A stretch of DNA of 64,000 nt from Branchiostoma floridae (lineage: Eukaryota > Chordata > Leptocardii > Amphioxiformes > Branchiostomatidae), in the NCBI RefSeq assembly GCF_000003815.2, contig NW_023365726.1, forward strand, positions 22,517 through 86,516, written 5' to 3'. Below the pieces are notes generated by a model. That model ran no database searches. It was not told the DNA's origin and worked only from the letters and a program-made list of their open reading frames with translations. The position numbers and the translations under genes are program-made. The stretch's first letter is position 1. Every line of letters starts with the position of its first letter. This document shows, piece after piece, positions 21,259 to 31,100 of the stretch.

Positions 21259-23283
21259 CCTTTACCTTTACCTAGTCCCATCCTCATGTCTGAGGGTCGG
21301 GGACTATGGTAGCATCCAGTATCAGCCTCCTCCACTCCCTTCTGTCTCTGGCTCTGTGGGCGCACTCAGCCAGTGGCATGCCCATCCACTCCCGGATGTC
21401 ATCGCCCCACCTCCTTCGTGGTCTCCCGCGGCTCCTCCTTCCGTTGATGGACCCTTGTAGAATGTGGGTGCTGATGTTGCCTGCTCTCGTGACGTGACCA
21501 AAGTATTGGAGTTTTCTTCTTTTTATGATGTTCAGCAGTGTCCTGTCTACTCCTAGCTGTTCTAACACAGAGTCATTTGTGCGATGTTCCGTCCAGCTGA
21601 CACGGAGGATCTTTCTGTAGCATTTCATCTCCAACGCCTGAATCCTGCGGATGTCACTGGCGTGTAGAGTCCATGCCTCACAGCCATACGTGATCACCGG
21701 CCAGACAAGAGTCCTCAGCACCTTCAATTTGATGGCTGTCTTGAGGGATCTGTCCTTCCAGATCACATCTAGACTTCGGAGGGCTGCCCGAGCTGTACCT
21801 AGACGTATGCTGATCTCATGGCTGCAGCTGGCTGTTTGTTCCATGGTAGAACCCAGGTACTTAAAACTAGAGACCTGTTGTAGTTGCTCTCCTCGGCAGG
21901 TGACTGTCACTACGGTGGGTTCCTTGGTAACGGCCATCACTTTGGTCTTTTTGGTGCTGATTTCCAGCTGATACTCACTAGAGACGCTGTCTGTGGAGTC
22001 CAGCAGTTCCTGGAGTCCTTCAGGTGTAGTGGCTATCAGTGCTATGTCGTCGGCAAAACGGAGGTTGTTGATGATCCTGCCACTTACATTGACACCAATG
22101 TTGGGCTGTTCCTCCACCGATTCCCTCATTACAGCCTCTGAGTAGAAGTTGAAACACATCGGCGACAACAAGCAGCCTTGCCTTACACCCTTACTGACTA
22201 CAAACCACTCTGTAAGATCATCTTCCACTCTCACTGCTGCTTGCTGGTCCTTGTAGAGATTGCATAGCAACTTCACCAAGTGCCCTGGAACTCCCATGGA
22301 TTCCATCACCTTCCACAAGGTTTGATGATTAACAGAATCAAAGGCTTTCTTGTAGTCGATGAAGGCCATAAAGAGCTTCACGTTGCTTTCCCTAGCTTTC
22401 TCCATCAGTATCCTCAAGTTGAAGATCTGGTCCCTCGTCCCCACCCTCTTTCTGAAGCCCATCTGCTCTTCAGCAAACTCCTGCTCTGCCACTCTCTCCA
22501 TACGCCGATGGAGGATTCGGAGGAGGACTTTACTAACATGAGATATGAGGGCTATAGTGCGGTGTTCTGAACAGTCAATGGTGCCAGGTACATTGGGGAT
22601 GGTAATGAAGACAGACTTCACCCAGTCAGACGGCCACTGACCAGTGCTGACGANNNNNNNNNNNNNNNNNNNNNNNNNNNNNNNNNNNNNNNNNNNNNNN
22701 NNNNNNNNNNNNNNNNNNNNNNNNNNNNNNNNNNNNNNNNNNNNNNNNNNNNNNNNNNNNNNNNNNNNNNNNNNNNNNNNNNNNNNNNNNNNNNNNNNNN
22801 NNNNNNNNNNNNNNNNNNNNNNNNNNNNNNNNNNNNNNNNNNNNNNNNNNNNNNNNNNNNNNNTATTGTCACTGTACAGCTTCTCGCAGTATTCCTTCCA
22901 TCTTTGAAGAATGCTTTGTAGTTTGGTCAGTTATGCGGTTATCAGCTGCTTTGATGTTCCTCTGTCTAGGCTGAAAACCTCGTCTCAGTTTCTTGATGGT
23001 AGAGTAGGCTTTCCTTGAGGTGCTGTTGCTTTGCAGGCCCTGTTCTTATATCGACACACTGTTCCTCTAACCACTTTGCCTTGTCTATGCCTAGCTTCTT
23101 TCTGGATTTGTCTGTCCAGTTCTCTGTAGCGTTGGTCCCCATTTACAGTGGTGCTGCGCTGGGCTTTCAAGTCCCGCCTTCTGTCCATAAGGTCCAGTGT
23201 ACTTTGTCTTTATCCAGGGTCGGTTCGCTCTTCTTGGTGCTTTACCAAGGGTCTTTGCTGCAGTGGACTTTATTACTTCGTTG
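21259..23283 (-). mobile_element. RTE-type LINE, degraded, minus strand
   Basis: A 445-codon open frame (22621-21284) encodes most of a reverse transcriptase: FIDYKKAFDSVNHQ, SKGVRQGCLLSPMCFNFY, LRFADDIALIA (the FADD catalytic box), YGCEAWTL, and the basic C-terminal GRPRRRWGDDIREW that typifies RTE/BovB-like elements. Upstream pieces beyond the 22654-22863 gap (MDRRRDLKAQR, YRELDRQIQKEARHRQGK, STIKKLRRGFQPR) lie in different frames, so the element carries frameshifts and is dead. The 3' end has a short (GGTAAA)n tail at 21259-21274, usual for RTE. The endonuclease part is not recognisable in view; a second 100-N gap (23284-23383) lies at the 5' side. Confidence 0.85.
22654..22863. other. Assembly gap (210 N) in the RTE LINE
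   Basis: N run between the intact RT frame and its frameshifted upstream part. Confidence 0.95.
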
Positions 23284-23955
23284 NNNNNNNNNNNNNNNNN
23301 NNNNNNNNNNNNNNNNNNNNNNNNNNNNNNNNNNNNNNNNNNNNNNNNNNNNNNNNNNNNNNNNNNNNNNNNNNNNNNNNNNNAACCGCAGGTCAAAGTT
23401 CAAAGATCAGACAAAAGACCGCCAGCCTGAGCGCCAGGTAACGTTAGGTAAACATTATGCTGTATGGACAAGTGTGAAACTATCATTGATAGCAAGAAGC
23501 ATGAATAGAGACTTATACACTGTATACTCTTAAAAAGGTCAGGTTTTCTAAAACATTTGTGACTTCAGTTTGCTGGTATGACTCATATTTAACATCGGAT
23601 CTGTCACTCGCCGTATTGCACGGTCAATGAATGAACCCCCTTGGTCAATTATAAATTATTCGACAGTCAAAGCATGGAGGTCACAGGAACAAAGCAACCT
23701 GTCTCTGCCTGAAGAGCTCGAGCTGTGCCACGTAAACTCATGGGTAGGTGAATTCTCAATATCTGATGAGTCCGAATGACCTGTAACGTTATATAAGTAG
23801 TTACAGAGCTCCCACATTAATGGAATATCCTTGAGATTTAACCTTTGAGAAACGGTATGCCCAAACACGACCAACGACCCTTTATTTGAGACAGAGTATT
23901 CCATATAAATGTCTGTCTGCACGGTGTAACGTTATGTACTAGTAACGTTATACGC
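23284..23955. other. Gap (100 N) and spacer
   Basis: N at 23284-23383, then spacer with no supported exon. The minus-strand frame at 23656-23922 has no family features. Confidence 0.5.
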
Positions 23956-24439
23956 TGTAGCAAGTCTGTTATTACGTTGGGCGGCCCAGGGGTCGCGTGG
24001 TGAGAGCACGTGACCATGGGCGCGCCCTGACGTCAGCTAGGCCACGCCCCGCTCGCTCGCAGCGCTCGCGTAAGCTCCGCCTCAAATTGACGTAATATAA
24101 GGCGCGGTACGCGCTTGATAGGCTAGAAGAAGCAGACTCAGGGACAAGGACATCCGCACCTTCCGCCGTCGTAGGTTAGTTAACCGGGTTAGTTAGTATC
24201 ATCCACCGCAACTCTGTCCAGGTATCGTATCTTGTATCACTTGTATTAGTTGTAGTATTATATCATCACATCCGTTCACTTGCCTAAACTGTATTCCATC
24301 GGTCGTAGTAATAAAGATCACATCAAACTGTACACTGAACCCTGGTCCTTGGCTATATTGGTGAGAGTGCATAGCATAGATGCGTCATACTGACGTATAG
24401 ATAGATGCCCAAATTCTACCACTAAGACCAAATGTTACA
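23956..24439 (+). repeat. LTR-like repeat, copy 1
   Basis: About 484 bp beginning TGTAGCAAGTC and ending CCAAATGTTACA, so it has TG...CA ends. It contains a CRE TGACGTCA (24028-24035), a TATA-like AATATAAGG, and a GTAGTAATAAAGATC polyadenylation-type signal in the order promoter then poly(A), as in an LTR. It is nearly identical to an inverted copy at 25899-26374 apart from a small indel and few substitutions, so the copying was recent. No pol or gag frame lies next to it and no clear target duplication flanks it. Confidence 0.7.
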
Positions 24440-25056
24440 CGGACTTTTTTGTTGTACCGGCCGGTGGACATGATAAAAAATGAGAGCCCGACAAAACCAC
24501 ATATAACACGTCCAAAAACAGTCGGAGCCGAACCTCTGCTTGGAGAGTACTGTCTATACACTGCGTCGCTGTTGGAACCCGAACATTTCACTCAAAATAC
24601 TGTCGAAGGACAGTCCATAAACCATAGAAATTTCATGGCTCCTATAGCTTTTTTGTAACTGAAACTATGGAGTATCTACAGATCTCTGTGTTTTGAAGCT
24701 CCTTGCCGAAACATCATGCATGCATACCACGTGGTTATTATAACTTGGGAGAAAGGCGGAAGTTGTCAATTAAAAATTTTAGTTTCCGTCTGGTGTCACG
24801 ACCAAAGATCTCTTCGGAAACCCCGTGCTGAAAATAAGACTAGAATTAGACCATCTTAATTGTTCTCGTTAACGACATATATTAAGTGGGAACAGGCGAC
24901 CGACAACAGTCATTTTTGACATTGTAATACTGAAAGGAGCCAGGAAGGAAGGCGTATATTGAAAGGTATTTGAACTCAGTGTATTACACATACCTTTTTT
25001 TCACACACATACACACACACACACACACGCGCGCCGCGCACGCACGCAAGTACACA

Positions 25057-25108
<52 letters not shown>

Positions 25109-25898
25109 TTAAGTCAGAAAGTAAAAATTTACTACTACTACAAATGTACTACGTTGGGATTTTAAGATTTAGGAACCAGTTGTGTATAATTACTATGTTG
25201 TACTTTTTTTATTGGTGATTAATAGGCGATGACGTTTATCATGTAATTTATCATCTTAAATGATTAAAAACTTCTAACGATAGCATACCTCTCGTCTTGC
25301 CAATAATCATAGCCATATACAAGGCTTTTCCACATACCATTGCATATAGAGCCTGCCATACGGGTGGGCTTTGAACAGTGACAGGCAAGTTTACTCTCTT
25401 AGATCGGTACGTCATATTCACTTGACCAAGCTTAAAAGGAGCTATGTTATAACCTCATTGGTATGACGGATTAAGTGTCACTGAGTAAAACTTGATAAAA
25501 CCTATAGCTGTCCTGCAATTATGGAATTATACGGAAACGATTCTCTGAATGTACTCACAGCAAGCTGTAACAAGTTTCGCTGGCGAAAGAAACTACGTGA
25601 ATAAGCGCGCTAATTTATTTACGTACCCCGCGAACCGGAAGTACTAGTATTTGGCGCGAATTCAAGTGGCGCGAAAATTCTGAGTCTGTCACTGACTGTC
25701 AGCCATGTCGGTGACTGTTTAGCTCGTCCTGCCTGTTGTCATGACTGTAGCAGAAGATATTGACAGGTATGGAATTTATGAGATAAGTGTTGACTACATC
25801 TAAACGAATCTTTAACTGTCTGAGATAGCACTGGACAACATCAGTGTGGATTTGTGTCACTGCAGGACTGACCCCATTTTGAGACATAGCGTGAACCA
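24440..25898. other. Segment between inverted LTR-like repeats, with (AC)n microsatellite
   Basis: No retroelement gene is present. An (AC)n tract interrupted by CGCGCGCCGCGC runs at 25002-25107. CGAACCTCTGCTTG with a preceding CCCGACAAAA occurs at about 24487-24540 and again just outside the right repeat (26375-26424), so the LTR-like repeats sit within a larger duplicated or rearranged segment. Confidence 0.6.
25634..25677. promoter_or_regulatory. ETS + paired E2F site cluster
   Basis: ACCGGAAGT (25634-25642, ETS consensus) is followed by TTGGCGCGAA (25651-25660) and GGCGCGAAAA (25668-25677), two E2F-type sites in a CpG-rich pocket. This combination is common at TATA-less promoters. No gene could be assigned to it. 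Confidence 0.4.
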
Positions 25899-26374
25899 TG
25901 TAACATTTGGTCTTAGTGGTAGGATTTGGGCATCTATCTATACGTCAGTATGACGCATCTATGCTATGCACTCTCACCAATATAGCCAAGGACCAGGGTT
26001 CAGTGTACAGTTTGATGTGATCTTTATTACTACGACCGATGGAATACAGTTTAGGCAAGTGAACGGATGTGATGATATAATACTACAACTAATATAAGTG
26101 ATACAAGATACGATACCTGGACAGAGTTGCGGTGGATGATACTAACTAACCGGGTTAACTAACCTACGACGGCGGAAGGTGCGGATGTCCTTGTCCCTGA
26201 GTCTGCTTCTTCTAGCCTATCAAGCGCGTACCGCGCCTTATATTACGTCTATTTGAGGCGGAGCTTACGCGAGCGCTGCGGGGCGTGGCCTAGCTGACGT
26301 CAGGGCGCGCCCATGGTCACGTGCTCTCACCACGCGACCCCTGGGCCGCCCAACGTAATAACAGACTTGCTACA
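25899..26374 (-). repeat. LTR-like repeat, copy 2 (inverted)
   Basis: Reverse complement of the repeat at 23956-24439, 476 bp, with the same TGTAGCAAG start and TTACA end when read on the minus strand. The main difference is an 8-bp shortening in the GC-rich pocket after the CRE. Flanks: AACCA before and CCCGA after, which do not match. Confidence 0.7.
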
Positions 26375-26462
26375 CCCGACAAAAACGCCTAAAAATAGCC
26401 AGATCCGAACCTCTGCTTGTATGTATGTGACACGCCCACACAGCTGGCCGGGGTTAAAAAAA

Positions 26463-26472
26463 GGGATTCCCC
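26463..26472 (+). promoter_or_regulatory. kB-like site
   Basis: GGGATTCCCC, a match to the NF-kB consensus GGGRNTYYCC-type decamer. Confidence 0.4.
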
Positions 26473-27521
26473 CAACGTTTCTGGACTGGTTATTTTAGGT
26501 AGTTCATATATATCTCTCCCGCAAAGCCACGACATTCTTTTCATTCCCCCTTTCCTTTTCGATAAAGATGTCATGTGAAGACATCAGCGTCATAGTTTCA
26601 TGCAGGGAGCGAGGGTGGTGATTAGCATTAGGCGATTAGTACCAAAATTAGCATTCATAAAGAATTTGCAGGTGGCATTTAGTCACTTGTCACAGTAATA
26701 AACGTCCTCCTTTTTTCCTCACTGATTGTCACCGTTTCGCGCGAAGCGTTCTCGCGTAATATGCCGGTTATGTTCATTCATTCATTCATGTTGTGTCGAT
26801 AACATGCTATCATGGACCTTTTAGCCTACTTATTGCTTTCAAGGAAACATGTGATTGACGTCACAGGAAATCACTGACGGCCATGGTAGCCATTTTGTTT
26901 TGTATCGATCCATATAACTCCTCTACCCTGCAATACTGACACGACAATATGACATCATAAACCTACGTTGTGACTTATGACATGAAGCATGAAACGGCGC
27001 TTCAACTGTATAGGTTTCCGTGAAATCAATGAGGTTTTTTCAACCTTATTGGTAAAATCCACTGCTTGGGAATTACCGAACAACACAACACTCTGTTACA
27101 CTGGTTAGCTGCCACGCCCCGTGAAATCAGACTAACCTTTATAATCCTCGCGTCCCTCGGTCGGTCAAATATATTTGGGACAGGTCTGTGTGTTGAATAC
27201 ACAACGAAGTGATTCGAATTCTGTTGTAGACTACTAAGCTCTGGAGCCCTAGGAATCGTGTATTTTTGCATAAAAACGGAGGAAAATGCGTGAGTGTGAC
27301 CTACTTAAGTATTTTCATGATCTGTCGAGGGAGAAACAGGATGTATGTGCAATCAACATTTACACTTTCCTGTGTCGTTTCCTGGCAAAAAACAGAAACG
27401 AATACATTAACATATCTTCTGACCACTATTGGAAATGTATGGGTCAATTTTCAATCGTTTGCCATGCGTTTCAGCCGTAACGTAAAAATAGACTCCCTCT
27501 GGTCTGAGTGGTATCGGCGGA

Positions 27522-27534
27522 GGGGGAATCCCCC
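27522..27534. promoter_or_regulatory. kB-like palindromic site
   Basis: GGGGGAATCCCCC contains the 11-bp palindromic kB core found three more times near the TRAF gene. Confidence 0.45.
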
Positions 27535-28172
27535 ATATGACGTGTACATACCGTGACGTCAGAACACAGTCCAGCGCACCGCAGTACTTGAAAGAGCTGT
27601 AGAAATTCTTCTGTAGACGTCAGCGAGTCAAAAACCGTGGTGAATGGTAGAGGAATACGTTAGGTTTGAGACTGTATGAGTTGGGTTACGAAGTTCGTTC
27701 ACACGGATTGACTTTTGCGCTGGGATCCTGTTCCCGCCAACTTCCGTGTGTCGGCTGTAGTTTGATGACCTCCGCCAGGGGTCAAATAATAGTGGCCTTT
27801 ATAGGACATGGGACGAGCAGACAAACTTGAGCTCAATTTCACATACATGCATTTTGAAGGTTGTACAAAGAACTTCAATATATTCAATCAGTTTAAATTA
27901 CTTCTGAGCTCTGTCATAAATTTTTAGGCATCGGACGTTGTTTGTCATCAGACGACCGCACATTACAGTCACAGAACCTCTGCTGTCATACACGCTCATA
28001 TTGTACGTTAACAGGGTATGCAAGGGAGGCTAGTGGAATATAAAACTGAAGCAAAACTGATGACAGCATAAGTCTTATGGAAGCTTTTATTGAAGACAAC
28101 CGCGCATTACAAAAGTTTTACATCAGAGTTTTCTCTTTGGATCTTACTACACCTGTAGTGCTTTTCTTAAAG

Positions 28173-31100
28173 TTAAAGGTCCGAAGTATCCACGATGATC
28201 TTGAGATACATGGTGTCATCTCTGACGTAACCATGGCTGCTGCTGTCGAGCTGACTGAGCGGCACGAAGAGCGGACATCCACTGGCGATGTTCATGTCAC
28301 TGGTGGGCCGCTGGAAGGACGAGCTGGTCGGGTCAGGACGGAACGCGTCCGTTACATTTTCTCGGTTGTTCTGGTCCACCAACATGAAAGTTACCTGGAG
28401 AAACAGAACATAAACGTGCATTATTTTTTTTACATGAGAGGTGTGTACAATCTCACCTTACACAACACAGGTCAAAATTTCAAATATGTTAGACACCTTG
28501 AAATATCGTGATAGCACAAAAGAACATAAAATTCGAATGCATCGGTGCAATGTTTCACCTTTTGTCTGAATGGCCAGCGCAGCAGCCCATCGTAGTGCCC
28601 CCTCATGACTACGAAGAACAGGCTGACATGAGTACCCTTGCCCATCCCGTCTCCGTTCATGTAGATCCGGGCGCACATTTTGTACCCTGTACGGCTGGTG
28701 AAGAAACATGGCGAGTAGAAACTTGCTGTCTTCCCCGTGATGGCGTCGTGGCGCTTACGTGTGAAGTCTGCGATCTTCCATGTCAGGATGCCGTCATAGC
28801 TGGTCAGTTCTAACGTCTGGATCCGGAGGTCTTGTTCCGCGAGGGCAACGTCCTTCAGAGCGATGATCCTTTCCAGAGACCTGACCTTCCTCTCCAGAGT
28901 CTCGATGATCTCCCTGTCCTGACGACGTTGTCGTTCGTACGCCTCCATCTGGGAGCTGCACTTCTCGATCTCACGGTTCAGAACGGCGACGATCCCTTCA
29001 AACGTGCCGACCCTTGTCTCCCATGCAGCTATTTTCCTCCTCAGTTCTTCCACCCTCGCACGTTCCTGCTCAACCCGGTTTTCTAGTGTTTTGTTGCCGC
29101 CTGACGTTGATCCTCCTGATGGTTGCTCGCTTGACAACTTACCTTCAATGGTAGCAATTTTGGCGTCAGCATCTTGGATGCCCTTTTCTAGTCGTAGAAG
29201 CAGGATCCGCATATTTTCGCGTGATTCTTCCTCTTTTTGCCGGTGTTGGTCGACATTTGTAGCTAAGCAAAGAAGGTATGTGTTGGTCATGCTCAAATGA
29301 TGCTGGACCGTCTTCTTCAAGTGCTCAGGGAAGTGCTTCTTCTCCATCTGTGCATATCAAATACAAAACCATCATTGTAGGTTTCCGTTGCTATGATGAT
29401 CAAGTGCAAGCTTTGATACTACAAATAGAATTACAGCAAAATATCTACCCAATGTATGTACCTTTTCCTTGCACCCCATTGGTTCGAAGCTGCATGTTAT
29501 CTTCATGTTGGGGCAGTCTCCTGTCTCCGGCTGTTGATGCTCCCGAAGTTGAGCCCTTGTCAGACCTTTCTTATTGCACCAGTCACACCGTACTGGTGCT
29601 GCTGGGCATGTCTGTTTGTGGGTCTGAGTAAAAAGGCGGATATTACTAGTATGTAAAACTAGAAATAAATTCAGAAATGCAAAACAACTTAGAGGTCAAT
29701 GACGTATAGCAACTATTCTATCACTCCTCGTTCCCAGCTTTGTCGTCTTGTAAGTACAGCCAACTGCAACCCAGTTTAACATATTCCTAGCCTCCATAGC
29801 AGGCTCTCTGTGCCTTTTTCATCTTCTTGGGCTCATAATACAATTTTGCTGGCCTTGTCTTTTTGTACTGGGTCGCTTGTACTGTCAGTATGGGACCTGC
29901 TATGGAGGCTTACATATTCCGAGGTTACTAGATATATGCAGATAGCTTCATACCTTCAGTTCTTTATGAGGAGTTGTCTCATCACACCATTGACACGTTA
30001 CAGGTCTATATTCACAGTCCGACTGTAGATGGTTGGCCAGGTTCTTCCTGCATATGGTCGCCTTACAGCCTTGGCCGGCGTTGATACATGTGATCTTTTC
30101 GTAGCCACATTCTGATAAATGTTCCTAAACATAAAACAATCATACTTGTGGTCATTCATTATCACATAAGAATACACCTGGTCGTACGAATGGAGCTACA
30201 TTTGTTGTACTATCACACAGAAATCAAACTATTAAAACAATTACTGAACTTTCAATTCTGATCCTCATATATATTGTATAATTTGCCTCAAAATGGATAA
30301 GATAATTGTGTTTTCTTACCGTACGCTGTAATGGAATGAAAATGGTACATAGTTGAGTGTGTAGTGTTAAAATGGTATGCTTACGTGCTTTAAACATCAT
30401 ACCTACCATGAGATTGCGAACAATGCCCTCCCATTTACAGCCATCTTCGACATTGCTGCAGAAAATCGCCAGGCCTAGGATTTCCCGTTCTATAGCTTTG
30501 TCTGGATACACCTGGATCATGGAATATACAAAACACTGAGGTGTCATACAAACAAACTACACTGTGGCAATGATATTAGCGTTACTGCTGGCGTTGTTGT
30601 TTGTTTCGAAGCTAGAGCAACGTCTGTACCAGTTCAGCATGTGAATATATATAATACACTTTGGACAACTTGTTGGTAAAATAGTTACGTCAAGCCAAAA
30701 CTAGTATAGTTTCTATTCTTATCATAACACACATACTGTTGTTCTAATCGTGTTTTGAACAAACAAGTTTTGGATACAACTTACGTCCTGAGCTTGAACC
30801 ACTTCTCCACAATTCCGTGCTTTGCATTTTCCTCCCCAGCTCCTATAAAAAGATAGCAAAATAATGACTAAGACACTATGGTTTTATCTACATGTAATGC
30901 TTTGATGTATCAAAGAGCAATCTGTATCTGTATCTATATAGCCGGTATAACCGCCATTCGGCGTAACACACCAGCTTCGCAGGCACGCGGCGCGGCAGCA
31001 GCTGGTTATATTACACTGAACGATCCGTCACACCTAACTTTTGCACATCTAACTGCAAGCGTTCTTTAAAACTATCCAGAGAAGATGCCCCTACTGTACT

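Larger units (their letters stand above)
26375..28172. other. Spacer with kB and CRE motifs, one doubtful small ORF
   Basis: Two kB-like sites (26463, 27522) and two CREs (26856, 27554) lie here. A plus-strand frame of 64 codons at 27286-27480 starts in a fair context (GGAAAATGC) and reads like a folded peptide (MRECDLLKYFHDLSREKQD), but has no recognised family and no supported continuation. I see no other gene. Confidence 0.45.

Noticed and set aside
21306-22570. Plus-strand frames opposite the RTE LINE
   Set aside because: Antisense shadows of the reverse transcriptase frame.
24970-25218. Plus-strand frame of 82 codons rich in HT repeats
   Set aside because: It is the (AC)n microsatellite in translation.
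28077-29300. Plus-strand frames opposite the TRAF exons
   Set aside because: Antisense shadows; the minus strand has full domain matches and splice phases.
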